Below are positions 1-9,800 of a stretch of 64,000 bases of DNA, one piece after another. How positions within the stretch are numbered: the first letter of the stretch is position 1; each line of letters opens with the position of its first letter. Origin of the DNA: Agaricicola taiwanensis (GTDB taxonomy: Bacteria; Pseudomonadota; Alphaproteobacteria; Rhizobiales; Methylopilaceae); NCBI RefSeq assembly GCF_014635245.1, contig NZ_BMCP01000001.1:62001-126000 (forward strand). Reading direction: 5' to 3'. A program made the position numbers and the translations under genes. The notes under the pieces are model-generated. The model did no database searches. It was not told the origin of the DNA and saw only the letters and a program-made list of their open reading frames with translations.

Positions 1-1665
1 GCGGCTTTCCTGGCGGTTGGCTGCGCTTTCCATGGTGACGACGGCCTGTGCGATCAGGTTGTCGTACTCCAGCGTCTCGATGAGATCGGAGTTCCAGATC
101 AGCGAGCGGTCTGTCACGGCAATGTCTTCCGTGCCCTTCCAGACCTCGTTGATGAGGCCCCTGCCCTCTTCCAGAACCTCGCCGGTGCGGAACACAGCGC
201 AGTTGGACTGCATCACGTTCTGCATCCTGGCGCGCAGCTCCGCCGTACGGCTGCCGCCCTTGGCGTTGCGGAAATGATCGAGCCGCGACAGCGCCAGATC
301 GGACGCGTTGGCCGGCAGCGGACGCTGCGGCGCGCCTGGCACCACCGTCTCGGCGCAGCGCAGGCCCGCCGCACGGCCGAATACCACAAGGTCGATCAGC
401 GAATTGGAGCCAAGGCGGTTGGCGCCGTGCACCGACACGCAGGCCGCTTCGCCCAGCGCCATCAGGCCCGGCACCACGGCATCGGGATCGCCGTCCTTCT
501 TGGTCAGCACTTCGCCGTGGAAGTTCGTCGGAATGCCGCCCATGTTGTAGTGAACGGTCGGAATGACCGGGATCGGCTCACGCGTCACGTCGACGCCGGC
601 AAAGATCTTCGCGCTCTCCGAGATGCCCGGCAGGCGCTCGTGCAGGATGGCGGGATCCAGATGTTCAAGGTGCAGATTGATGTGGTCCTTGGCCTTGCCG
701 ACGCCGCGGCCGGCGCGGATCTCCATGGTCATGGAGCGCGAGACCACGTCCCGCGAGGCCAGGTCCTTGGCGGACGGTGCATAGCGCTCCATGAAGCGCT
801 CGCCCTCTGAATTGGTGAGATAGCCGCCCTCGCCGCGGGCGCCTTCCGTGATGAGACAGCCCGAACCGTAGATGCCTGACGGGTGGAACTGCACGAATTC
901 CATGTCCTGCAACGGCAGGCCGGCGCGCAGCACCATGGCGTTGCCGTCGCCGGTACAGGTATGGGCCGAGGTCGCCGAGAAATAGGCGCGGCCATAGCCG
1001 CCGGTGGCGAGGATCGTCTTCTGCGAGCGGAAGCGGTGGATCGTGCCGTCGTCCATCTTGAGCGCGACGACGCCGACGCAGGCGCCTTCCTCGTTCATCA
1101 TCAGGTCGATGGCGAAGTACTCGATGAAGAACTCCGCTTGATGGCGCAGCGCCGCGCCATAGAGCGTGTGCAGCATGGCGTGGCCGGTACGGTCCGCCGC
1201 GGCGCAGGTGCGCTGCGCGGCGGGGCCCCGACCGAAGTCGGTCGTCATGCCGCCGAACGGGCGCTGGTAGATCTTGCCGTCTTCGGTGCGCGAGAAGGGC
1301 ACGCCCCAGTGTTCCAGCTCATAGACGGCCGCCGGCGCGTTGCGCACCAGATATTCGATGGCGTCCTGGTCGCCCAGCCAGTCCGACCCCTTGACGGTGT
1401 CGTACATGTGCCACTGCCAGTTATCGGGGCCCATGTTGCCGAGCGAGGCGGCCACGCCGCCCTGTGCCGCCACGGTGTGGGAGCGCGTCGGGAACACCTT
1501 GCTGATGCAGGCAGTGCGCAGGCCCGCTTCCGAACAGCCCACCACGGCGCGGAGCCCGGCGCCGCCGGCGCCAACTACGACGACGTCATAGGTGTGGTCG
1601 GTGATATCGTAAGCGGCGCCCACGATGGACGGAGCGCCGCCGTCGATGCTCTTGATCTCAGCCAT
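1..1665 (-). CDS. sdhA: Succinate dehydrogenase flavoprotein subunit (3' end beyond window)
   Basis: Catalytic flavoprotein of complex II: oxidises succinate to fumarate and passes electrons via covalently bound FAD to the SdhB iron-sulfur subunit. 555 codons are present of a family length near 600; the C-terminus lies left of the window. The dinucleotide-binding motif GAGGAG is at residues 32-37 and the SHTVAAQGG stretch follows, with His63 the expected FAD-linked histidine. The fumarate-reductase/SDH active-site region (HPSG, then the HTC segment) is intact. The ATG at 1663-1665 follows sdhD by 6 bp, so the gene is the third of an sdhC-sdhD-sdhA operon; sdhB is expected next, outside the window. 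Identification is secure; the missing end is only a window effect. Confidence 0.97.
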   Translation of the reverse strand, partial: MAEIKSIDGGAPSIVGAAYDITDHTYDVVVVGAGGAGLRAVVGCSEAGLRTACISKVFPTRSHTVAAQGGVAASLGNMGPDNWQWHMYDTVKGSDWLGDQDAIEYLVRNAPAAVYELEHWGVPFSRTEDGKIYQRPFGGMTTDFGRGPAAQRTCAAADRTGHAMLHTLYGAALRHQAEFFIEYFAIDLMMNEEGACVGVVALKMDDGTIHRFRSQKTILATGGYGRAYFSATSAHTCTGDGNAMVLRAGLPLQDMEFVQFHPSGIYGSGCLITEGARGEGGYLTNSEGERFMERYAPSAKDLASRDVVSRSMTMEIRAGRGVGKAKDHINLHLEHLDPAILHERLPGISESAKIFAGVDVTREPIPVIPTVHYNMGGIPTNFHGEVLTKKDGDPDAVVPGLMALGEAACVSVHGANRLGSNSLIDLVVFGRAAGLRCAETVVPGAPQRPLPANASDLALSRLDHFRNAKGGSRTAELRARMQNVMQSNCAVFRTGEVLEEGRGLINEVWKGTEDIAVTDRSLIWNSDLIETLEYDNLIAQAVVTMESAANRQESR

Positions 1666-1671
1666 TGGCAG

Positions 1672-2055
1672 TCACATCCCGAAGCCGATTTTGAGCACAG
1701 CCACGACACCGGCCGCGGCGAGCCCATAGGAAAAGAAAGTGTTGAGAACGAGCCAGACCACTTTCTGGCCCTCGCTGTGGACATAGTCCTCGATGATGAC
1801 CTGCATGCCGAGCTTCATATGGTCCGCGCTGACCAAAATGAACAGCAGCAGCAGCACCATGACGAAGGGATTACCGATGGTGGCGACAGCGGCGGCGTGA
1901 TCGCTGCCGGCAAGCGACAGGACAAGCCAGATGAAGAACAGCGTCAGCGGCAGCAGCGCAGCGGCGCCGACCCGCTCGCGCCACCAGGTCTTGGCGCCGG
2001 ATTTGGCCGAGCCGAGGCCACGAACCTTGCTCAGGGGGGTGCGCATCTCAGGCAT
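1672..2055 (-). CDS. sdhD: Succinate dehydrogenase membrane anchor subunit
   Basis: 127-residue hydrophobic anchor of complex II that, with SdhC, binds haem b and the quinone. Three membrane helices are visible, with a conserved His in the second (SADHMKLGMQVIIEDYVH), typical of alphaproteobacterial SdhD. The start chosen is the ATG at 2053-2055, whose A is also the last base of the sdhC stop (TGATG), implying translational coupling. An upstream in-frame start would extend 11 residues into sdhC and is not needed. The protein ends 6 bp before sdhA. Confidence 0.95.
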   Translation of the reverse strand: MPEMRTPLSKVRGLGSAKSGAKTWWRERVGAAALLPLTLFFIWLVLSLAGSDHAAAVATIGNPFVMVLLLLFILVSADHMKLGMQVIIEDYVHSEGQKVVWLVLNTFFSYGLAAAGVVAVLKIGFGM

Positions 2056-2459
2056 CAGATCAATCCAAACACGAAGGCGCCGATCCACAAGGCGGCCGTG
2101 ATGACAACCGAGCCGATGATGGTGCCGAGACCCCAGGCCTCCCGGCCTTTGGGGCCAAGGCCCGCGCCCGTGTCCCAGACAAGATGCCGGATGCCGCCAA
2201 TGGCGTGATGGATCAAGGTCCAGGAGAAGCCCAGCAGCACCAGAATGCCGAACCAGGAGCCGAAGAAACCTTGCGCCATATCGAAGGCTTCAGGGCCGCT
2301 GGCGGCGGCCAGAAGCCAGCCCACGAGCAGAAGAATGCCGAAATAGAGAGCGCCGCCGGTGATCCGATGCACGATCGACATCAGCATCGTGGTGGTGAAG
2401 CGGTAGACTTGCAGATGCGGAGACAGCGGCCGCTGCACACCGGTCTTGGAATTGGCCAT
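2055..2459 (-). CDS. sdhC: Succinate dehydrogenase cytochrome b556 subunit
   Basis: 134-residue membrane subunit of complex II. The N-terminal family signature RPLSPHLQVYRF followed by SIVHRITGG is present, as is the HH pair in the second helix (SWTLIHHAIGGIRH), which supplies a haem ligand. Three membrane helices are predicted. It is the first gene of the sdhCDA(B) operon; the stop overlaps the sdhD start by one base. The Shine-Dalgarno sequence is weak. The operon promoter should lie in the 480-bp gap upstream, but no hexamer pair there is convincing. Confidence 0.96.
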   Translation of the reverse strand: MANSKTGVQRPLSPHLQVYRFTTTMLMSIVHRITGGALYFGILLLVGWLLAAASGPEAFDMAQGFFGSWFGILVLLGFSWTLIHHAIGGIRHLVWDTGAGLGPKGREAWGLGTIIGSVVITAALWIGAFVFGLI

Positions 2460-2940
2460 CGCGGTTCAGACCCGTTCTAAAGTGGCTGGGGTGGTCACTA
2501 GCGGATTGGAAAGCATGAGGCAATGCAACAAGTACGGATCAGGCTGCGGCATATCGCGTTTTTTGTGATCTGACCGCACGATAGCCTCAGGTGCACCCAT
2601 TGTTAGGGGATCGGCCGCGGGCGGCACTCTCCTCCCGAACGATGTTCTTTCCCCTACCGCGATTTTGCGGGAGCGGCGAGGATTTTCCTGAACCGCAAGG
2701 GGCCGGGACCAGGATTTTCACATCAGCGAAGGCATCGCTGCCGCACTCGCGTTCTGGCACAATTGAGTCTCACCCGCGCCGCGCCCGGATCCGCACCATC
2801 GTGGCAGCCGCGAAGCCACACCGGCACCGCGCAGATCAGGTCGTACACCGGTGGGTCGAGGCGGAGCCGCCCCCAATCCGACCGCCGGCCTGACAAAGGC
2901 CAACGGTGATCGCCGGCCAGCCCGGCCGCGATTGGCTCGT
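2460..2940. other. Intergenic region upstream of sdhC, no gene seen
   Basis: About 480 bp between the sdhC start and the dgdA stop. Short reading frames exist on both strands, but none has a ribosome binding site, recognisable domain or neighbour linkage. No tRNA T-loop motif was seen. The part next to sdhC (2460-2590) must hold the sdh promoter; a T-run at about 2559-2565 is the only AT-rich patch. The rest is GC-rich and featureless to me. Confidence 0.5.
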
Positions 2941-4293
<1,353 letters not shown>

Positions 4294-4320
4294 TCAGATG
4301 TGCTCGATGGTATTTGCCGC

Positions 4321-4335
4321 CTTGATTCAATCAAG
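4321..4335. promoter_or_regulatory. Palindromic LysR-type box in the dgdA/dgdR divergent region
   Basis: CTTGATT-C-AATCAAG is a perfect 15-bp palindrome in the 110-bp gap between the divergent dgdA and dgdR genes. It contains T-N11-A (4322 and 4334), the LysR-family core. It lies 55 bp upstream of dgdA, where an activator or repressor of that gene would bind. The role is inferred from position and form. Confidence 0.6.
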
Positions 4336-4346
4336 TTCATAATACG

Positions 4347-4369
4347 CAATTCTCAAATCAGGAGAATTG
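4347..4369. promoter_or_regulatory. Second palindrome overlapping the dgdR ribosome binding site
   Basis: CAATTCTC-N7-GAGAATTG has perfect 8-bp arms. The right arm contains most of the AGGAG ribosome binding site of dgdR (4360-4364), 12 nt before its ATG. Bound protein, or an RNA hairpin, could therefore limit dgdR expression. Autoregulation is an inference. Confidence 0.5.
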
Positions 4370-4376
4370 ATACCTT

Positions 4377-5240
4377 ATGGCTTCCCTCGACATTGCCCTG
4401 CTTCGGAGTTTCGTCGCCGTGTCGCGAACCGGCTCGATCAGTGGCGCCGCGCTTCAGGTTGGCCGCACGCAATCGGCGGTCAGCATGCAGATGCGGCGGC
4501 TCGAAACCGTCATCGGTCGGCCAATCCTGCACCGCACCGGCACCGGCGTGGGGCTGACCGCCACAGGGGACCGACTTCTGGCCTATGCAGAGAAAATCCT
4601 GAGTGCTCACGATGAGGCCGTTGCGGATCTGTCCGGCACCGGACTGCAAGGCGCGATCAGCTTCGGCTGCCCTGAGGACTATCTGACCGCTTTTGTGCCC
4701 GATCTTCTCAAGGGCTTCACCGAACTCAACGACAAGGTCGAAATCGAGGTCGTCTGCGCCCCTACCGTGGAGCTGCGCCACCTCCTGCACCGCCGCCGGA
4801 TCGACGTGGCGTTGATTTCTCTCCCCGAGGACTCCGATCCCGGCGCGATCATCCGTCCGGAGTCCTTTGTCTGGGTGGCCAATGCTCCCGCATCCGAGCT
4901 TCTCCAGCATAAGGTCACGCCCCTCGCCCTGTCGGCTCCGGACACGCTCGATCATCGTGCGGCGTGCAACGCCATGGACCGGGCCGGAAAGGCCTACCGG
5001 ATCGCCTTCGCCAGCAACAGCCTTGCCGGTTTGCTCGCGATTGCGCGATCGGGACAGGCGATCAGCGTTATCACCCGCTCGGCCATGCCAGACGATCTTT
5101 ACGTGCTGGGCTCGCCGATGCCACCTCTGCCTGGCATCGGGATCAGCATGGCCTATGCGTCTGTCCGGCCCTCGGCCGCGGTCCGGGCCTTTGGCGAGTT
5201 TGTGAAGAACAATCTGCGCTTGCCGGCGCGCGCTGGGTGA
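4377..5240 (+). CDS. dgdR: LysR-family transcriptional regulator, probable DgdR
   Basis: 287-residue LysR-type regulator. Residues 1-65 form the winged helix-turn-helix (LRSFVAVSRTGSISGAA, then TQSAVSMQMRRLE); residues about 90-280 form the substrate-binding domain. It is divergent from dgdA with two palindromes between them, which fits DgdR, the regulator of dialkylglycine decarboxylase in Burkholderia. Expected effector: a dialkylglycine such as 2-aminoisobutyrate. The ATG at 4377 has AGGAG 12 nt upstream, inside the second palindrome. The LysR family assignment is certain; the specific DgdR role rests on the neighbour and layout. Confidence 0.85.
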   Translation: MASLDIALLRSFVAVSRTGSISGAALQVGRTQSAVSMQMRRLETVIGRPILHRTGTGVGLTATGDRLLAYAEKILSAHDEAVADLSGTGLQGAISFGCPEDYLTAFVPDLLKGFTELNDKVEIEVVCAPTVELRHLLHRRRIDVALISLPEDSDPGAIIRPESFVWVANAPASELLQHKVTPLALSAPDTLDHRAACNAMDRAGKAYRIAFASNSLAGLLAIARSGQAISVITRSAMPDDLYVLGSPMPPLPGIGISMAYASVRPSAAVRAFGEFVKNNLRLPARAG

Positions 5241-5251
5241 CCATACCGATA

Positions 5252-8200
5252 TCAGGCAGCCGCGGGCTCGTAACGGTTTTCCTCCTTGTTCCACACGAGG
5301 ACTTCGCCCGTATCGAAGTCTTCGTACCGATCTTCCTCATCGTTCCAGCGTATCTTGCGGTCGTAGTCGTTTGGGTCGAGGTAGACCAGAACGCCATCCG
5401 AGTTCCTGATGCCTTCCTTGATATATCTCTGAATCATGACTTCCAAGGCACGACCGGAGAGACCTTCAAGAGGATCGTCCGGATTAAACCAGCGGCCGGC
5501 ACCACTGTCGATTACTTCGGTGGCAACAGCGATGGCGTCTTTCTTGCCGTTACGATCATCTTTGTTGACATAATTCATGAAGATTTCGATCTCTTCTTGG
5601 GCCTCATCGCTTTCGGACTGATCGCCATAGGCGTTGCCAATCCGGCTTTTTATCTGCTCGATCGCCCAGCTCGCGGCTTCTTCGGCGCTGGCGTCGGCGT
5701 CCCTGTTCTGCAGATAATATTGTATCAGCTTCGCGAAGAGCGGCTTGATCGGTCGGCCATCCTGATTGAAGCCCCAGAGCTTCCGCGACTCCGGAAAAAT
5801 GCCTTCATTCGCATAGTGCCAAACGATGGTATTTACTGTGTCTTCGTAATCAACCGGGTCGCCATTGATCTCGCTTCCGTTCTTTGGCGTCCAATCACTG
5901 CCGTTGGCGTTGAAACGCAGGCTTCCATCAAGCCGATTCACGGAAGAGCCGTCTTCCTGGTCGGTATTGAGGAAGTGCTCGAACTCTCTCCATTGATAGT
6001 CGAAGATGCTGATGTTTTCGGGGGCATCGCGGCTGCCATAACCGCCTTCGCCATCGTAAAGGGTGTACATCGCATATTCGAGCTTCTGGCCCCACCCGCG
6101 CTCCAGCAGCCCGGCCGAATCGAGATCCTGGAAATACCTAAGCTGCGCGTTGAAGCGGCTATCCTGGTCCGCCATGGCAATGCCCGTGACAAAGCTGAAC
6201 AGCGTTATGCCCAAGGCAACGGCGAGCGTGCCGGTCATGATGGCCTTGGCCATGAGCCCGCCCTTGCCGAACATCGAGAAGGTTCCCGCGATGCCGGCGG
6301 CACCCTCGAGAACGCCTGCGAATATCTGGAGCCCGCCTGTCGCCGAATTGGTGCCTTCGATCCTGCCGCGCAGGCTGAGCGCCCCCAGTATGATATCCAC
6401 GACGCCGAGCGTCACGTCGGCCAGGGAACTCAAGACGCGGAGCATTGTGCCCACGCCGGTGGCAACCACTTTCGGCAAAACGGTATTGATACCGAGTTTG
6501 GAAAGCGCCCTGGTAACATACCCATTGGCCTTTTCCGCCTCCGGAGTGTCGGGGGCAGCCTGCACAGGGGCATAACTGTTGAGGTCAATGCCAATGGCGC
6601 GACTGATCTCGTCCGCCAATGGCGTCGGAGCTGCGCCCCGATACTCCTTGAGCACGCCGTTTTCACCCCACACCTCGGGAAGTGAACCAGCTAGGCCCAT
6701 GAAATCGACCATCCCACCAGACTTGATCAGCTTGAGCAGGGAGTCCGACGTGAGAATGAATGCCGTGTTGAGGCTGAGGGCGTTGATGAAATCGCGCGCC
6801 GTTGCCAGCGCCGCATAATCATAGGCGTCAATCAGGCCGTCCTCGCCTTCGTCCGGTCTGTTCCACGACGTCAGCTTCATGACACCTGTCGTAATACCGA
6901 TGCCGCCGACCAAGGAACCCAGCAGACCGTATTTGTTCAGGTCGAGGAAGGCCGACATAAACTTGCCGTTGTCGATATCGTCGCCGAAGCCCTTGAGCGC
7001 GCGCTGCAGCGCCGAACGAACAGCCTCGGCAGTTGGCTGGCCATGGTTGTCGCCCATGGTGCTGCCGACCTCGAGATACAGCTTCTGCAGCTCCTTGAAG
7101 ACCGCCGCCACTGCGTCGGGGCTGCTGTCGTTCAGGCTGCGCAACGTCTCCAGTGTGCGGCGAACGACGCCCGTGGTCAGCGACGTCGCCCGCAGCATCA
7201 TCGCGATGATGTCGTATGTGACGACTGTTATATCCTTGTTATCAATGGAATCTGGATCTTCGAGGATGCGGTCGAGATCTTCGCCGGTGGCACCAAACGT
7301 GATCGCCAAGATCGCGTCCGCCGCCTCGTCCTCATCCAGAAGGGCATTGATGGTGTCCGTCAGTCTCTGAATTTCCAGCTCCGCCAGATCGAGCTTGCCC
7401 TCGTCCTTCAGGCGCTGGATATACTCGAGGAACGGCTTGGGATTATCGATGAGCTTACGGAGCTTCTCCCGCCGGCCGTCGACATCGTCGACCTTGCCCA
7501 GAGCCTCTCCGAAGAACTTATTGTAATCCTCCTGAACTTCTTCGGTCTGCAGGGCCTTCTGATAAAGTTCATAGGCCTTGCCGCTGTCGATAAAGGCCTC
7601 CATGTCGGCCTTCGTGAGGTGCTTCTTCTTGCCTTCTGAACGGGAGGTGTGGGCGCCTTCCCAACGGACATCCTCCACGAAGGGAGTGATATCCATGCCG
7701 GCCTGCGCCGCGCTGATCGCACGAAACGCCTGCAGGAACTGGAAGCGGGGGTCGTTCTTGTCGAGTTCCATGCCGCTGTATTTTTCGACGAGCTTTTTGA
7801 AGACGTACTGCAGCACGGTCGCTTTCTCAGTACCGCCCTCTTCGAGACTCTCGTCGGTCAGGGCATTCATGATGTCGAGGTCTTCGAGGAAGGACATTTC
7901 CTCTCCCCGCGCTTCAGAAGCCCCTCCAAGCGCCGCGGCGTTCCGGACCTGCACCGCCGCAGAATGGACAACGGGATTCATTTCGGCGACGACGACATAG
8001 GTCCGCCCGCCTCGCTTGAAGGTCAGCATTCCCTCCGGATATTTGTCCGAAGAGCTGACATCCTTGATTTCTTCTGGATCTATGACGTCATTCGCGCCGA
8101 CGACGATGGCACCTTCATCCCGGAGCTGGAATGTCCGGAGAGCCCTCAGCGCCGCGTCGTGATGGTCCGGGTTTCGGGAGGCATCGACGATGAATTTGCC

Positions 8201-9337
8201 GCCGTCGCGCGTTTCATACTTGATGTAGTTATTGGCTTTGTCTTCGTACTGGATCTCGCTGATGGTCTTGATATCATAGATACTTGGAACGGGCGTATCA
8301 GCATTGGCGAGAGTGTAACCATCCAGATCGCCATTGTCGTAAGCTCCGGAGAAGCGTGAGCCATACTTCATCACGCTCTCATGCGTGCCATACTTGTCCA
8401 CCTCGCCTTTGACGTAGTCGAAGTAGGCCTGATCTGCTTCTGTGGTGCCAGGAACGACCGCACGATACCCATGCTGGTTCTTGATGAGGATCAGATCGAT
8501 GGTCTTGTTGTAATCGACGTCATAGAAGACACCGGTCGCGGCGATCCCCGGTGTTACATCACCGATCCTTGCGCCTTCGCCGCCGTTGCCGGGATCGATG
8601 ATCCAGGCATCGTGCTCATCCACGATCTTCTGGATCTCACTGCCCGGCATAATGTCGGAGAAGCGCATCCGGTAAGCGTGCCAGACGTGCTGGTACAACG
8701 CCATCTTCTTGTCACTGATGTTCGCATCGTAGACCTGCGAGCCATCAGGTGAACGGGTATCGAGAAGGACCTTGTCGCCGAATTTGGTGGTGTATCGAAA
8801 CAGGCCGGCCTCGATCATCTCGATCGAGGTAAAGTCCATGACGTGGGGCGCGACCGTATCATCGTCCGCCACGGTATAGCCTTCGGGTGCAACGCCTTCC
8901 CTCAGCTTGTCACCATACTTGGAGACGAATTGGGATCTCAGGCCTTTCAGCCAGTCATAGAGGTCGTCCTCGCCTCCCTCGAAGTTGTCATAGACGACGA
9001 AGACCTTGTCGTTACCCTCTGCGTCCTTGACGATATAGAACATACCGCCTGCGCCGAGAGCGTTTTCCTGGCTGATGTAGGCAAAGCGTTCGAGCTCGGG
9101 CAGTTCATCTGTCTCGGCATCGAGAACCTCCCATTCATCGGGAGCCTTATCGGCATCGTCGCCGTAGACCTTGCGAATGGCCTGTTTGATTGCCTCATCA
9201 CCCGGGCCATGGTGGACCACCTGCCTGCGCGTTATGGCGGATAGCGAAATCCCCGATAGCGAGAATTCGCTGTCTCTCTCCGTCGGCGTAATGACGTTCC
9301 CGACTCCTGAAGTGACCCTCATGCCGTTGCCCTTCAT
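5252..9337 (-). CDS. 1361-residue repeat-containing protein of unknown function, possibly a secreted or translocator-like protein
   Basis: Not recognised. The acidic 1361-residue protein has no Sec signal peptide; its first 40 residues are rich in Ser, Thr and Gly. Residues 75-470 hold five degenerate copies of a 55-60 residue unit. Residues about 565-700 are helical and charged and include LTKADMEAFIDS, which faintly recalls HrpK/HrpF/NolX-type type III translocators. Several hydrophobic or amphipathic stretches follow (about 803-825, 844-870, 955-990, 1001-1022, 1028-1055). The C-terminus has two copies of a WN.EE.RYE motif. The ATG at 9337 has poor ribosome-binding context; the ATG at 9322 has AAGGG 7 nt upstream and may be the true start (1356 residues). 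It stands alone, convergent with dgdR, with its own promoter, and no secretion genes are near. A type III link is a weak guess; adhesin, toxin or structural roles remain open. Confidence 0.85.
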   Translation of the reverse strand: MKGNGMRVTSGVGNVITPTERDSEFSLSGISLSAITRRQVVHHGPGDEAIKQAIRKVYGDDADKAPDEWEVLDAETDELPELERFAYISQENALGAGGMFYIVKDAEGNDKVFVVYDNFEGGEDDLYDWLKGLRSQFVSKYGDKLREGVAPEGYTVADDDTVAPHVMDFTSIEMIEAGLFRYTTKFGDKVLLDTRSPDGSQVYDANISDKKMALYQHVWHAYRMRFSDIMPGSEIQKIVDEHDAWIIDPGNGGEGARIGDVTPGIAATGVFYDVDYNKTIDLILIKNQHGYRAVVPGTTEADQAYFDYVKGEVDKYGTHESVMKYGSRFSGAYDNGDLDGYTLANADTPVPSIYDIKTISEIQYEDKANNYIKYETRDGGKFIVDASRNPDHHDAALRALRTFQLRDEGAIVVGANDVIDPEEIKDVSSSDKYPEGMLTFKRGGRTYVVVAEMNPVVHSAAVQVRNAAALGGASEARGEEMSFLEDLDIMNALTDESLEEGGTEKATVLQYVFKKLVEKYSGMELDKNDPRFQFLQAFRAISAAQAGMDITPFVEDVRWEGAHTSRSEGKKKHLTKADMEAFIDSGKAYELYQKALQTEEVQEDYNKFFGEALGKVDDVDGRREKLRKLIDNPKPFLEYIQRLKDEGKLDLAELEIQRLTDTINALLDEDEAADAILAITFGATGEDLDRILEDPDSIDNKDITVVTYDIIAMMLRATSLTTGVVRRTLETLRSLNDSSPDAVAAVFKELQKLYLEVGSTMGDNHGQPTAEAVRSALQRALKGFGDDIDNGKFMSAFLDLNKYGLLGSLVGGIGITTGVMKLTSWNRPDEGEDGLIDAYDYAALATARDFINALSLNTAFILTSDSLLKLIKSGGMVDFMGLAGSLPEVWGENGVLKEYRGAAPTPLADEISRAIGIDLNSYAPVQAAPDTPEAEKANGYVTRALSKLGINTVLPKVVATGVGTMLRVLSSLADVTLGVVDIILGALSLRGRIEGTNSATGGLQIFAGVLEGAAGIAGTFSMFGKGGLMAKAIMTGTLAVALGITLFSFVTGIAMADQDSRFNAQLRYFQDLDSAGLLERGWGQKLEYAMYTLYDGEGGYGSRDAPENISIFDYQWREFEHFLNTDQEDGSSVNRLDGSLRFNANGSDWTPKNGSEINGDPVDYEDTVNTIVWHYANEGIFPESRKLWGFNQDGRPIKPLFAKLIQYYLQNRDADASAEEAASWAIEQIKSRIGNAYGDQSESDEAQEEIEIFMNYVNKDDRNGKKDAIAVATEVIDSGAGRWFNPDDPLEGLSGRALEVMIQRYIKEGIRNSDGVLVYLDPNDYDRKIRWNDEEDRYEDFDTGEVLVWNKEENRYEPAAA
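5264..5353 (-). repeat. Tandem C-terminal WN-EE-RYE motif
   Basis: The last 33 residues of the 1361-residue protein contain IRWNDEEDRYED (residues 1329-1340) and LVWNKEENRYEP (1347-1358), two copies of [IL]-x-W-N-x-E-E-x-R-Y-E 18 residues apart, joined by FDTGEV. The spacing and aromatic/acid pattern suggest a small repeated beta-hairpin. Function unknown. Confidence 0.6.
7928..9115 (-). repeat. Five degenerate protein repeats encoded in the 1361-residue ORF
   Basis: Residues 75-133, 160-218, 258-311, 347-401 and 416-467 share a pattern: a D-T-P-type start, a short loop, G-x-F/I-x-Y/F, a K/R-x-G-D/G/R turn, a hydrophobic strand with V/D, an N/D-P-D turn, then a helix. The clearest pair is GYTVADDDTVAPHVMDF (residues 153-169) against GYTLANADTPVPSIYDI (340-356), followed by RYTTKFGDKVLLDTRSPD against KYETRDGGKFIVDASRNPD. 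The repeats are at protein level, diverged in DNA, so the duplication is old. Confidence 0.6.
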
Positions 9338-9745
9338 TCAAGATAGAGCGCTCCCGCAGGAGCAGGAATGCACGTGACAGTTTTGTATATTAGGGCTGAC
9401 GGAGTAGCGGATGTCAATATAACCGCAATAAAACTTTGGTAAAATAATGCATCTGCATAAAGATTGGCCATGCTGTCAATGATTTTGGCAAGAACACACA
9501 GGCAGACAGCAAGCCATCATTTCTAATGACGATTATATGGCGAAATAATAATCAATCACATAAATATAAATCACGATTACGCCCGCATATTCAGCATAGT
9601 TGCAAAGAAAATTACTTAGCGTGACATTGATCGCGCGGCCAGAGCTCGCGGCCAGTCGGCAGATCGGAGTCGTAGGGGCGCCGGTCAACACTTGCGGCTG
9701 GCGTGGCGCAGCTGACCGCCTCAGGGAGAAATATTCCGAATTGAA
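9338..9745. other. AT-rich intergenic leader of the 1361-residue gene
   Basis: About 400 bp, much richer in A+T than the genes around it, especially 9415-9620, which has several TAATAA- and ATAAA-like runs. Frames here (for example 9533-10057 on the minus strand) overlap asd and have no support. It holds the promoter of the large gene and may be silenced by an AT-binding protein such as MucR. It may mark an insertion boundary, but I saw no direct repeats or tRNA remnant. Confidence 0.5.
9387..9417 (-). promoter_or_regulatory. Sigma-70-like promoter for the 1361-residue gene
   Basis: On the minus strand TTGACA (9417-9412) is a perfect -35 hexamer, followed after 19 nt by TAATAT (9392-9387), or after 18 nt by CTAATA. 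Transcription would start near 9380, giving a leader of about 45-60 nt. The match is unusually good for this genome; no type III (hrp or tts box) motif was recognised. Confidence 0.55.
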
Positions 9746-9773
9746 GAGGATCGGGCCAAACGGTCCGATCCTC
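9746..9773 (-). terminator. Hairpin terminator downstream of asd
   Basis: GAGGATCGG and CCGATCCTC form a perfect 9-bp stem around a loop that can pair further (GCC with GGT). It lies 28 bp beyond the asd stop. There is no T-run of note, so it is either an imperfect intrinsic terminator or a 3' stabilising hairpin. Confidence 0.55.
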
Positions 9774-9800
9774 CAGTGGTTCTCGAAAGGTCCGCCCTTA

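Noticed and set aside
883-2208. 441-codon open frame on the plus strand
   Set aside because: Antisense to sdhA, sdhD and sdhC; His/Gly/Ala-rich composition typical of a shadow frame.
2591-2893. Possible small gene (100 codons) in the sdhC-dgdA gap
   Set aside because: No Shine-Dalgarno, no domain, composition like non-coding DNA; left as intergenic.
4353-5294. 313-codon open frame antisense to dgdR
   Set aside because: dgdR has the LysR domains on the other strand; this frame has none.
4964-6685. 573-codon open frame on the plus strand
   Set aside because: Runs through the 3' part of dgdR in another frame and antisense to the giant gene; composition changes abruptly at the boundary.
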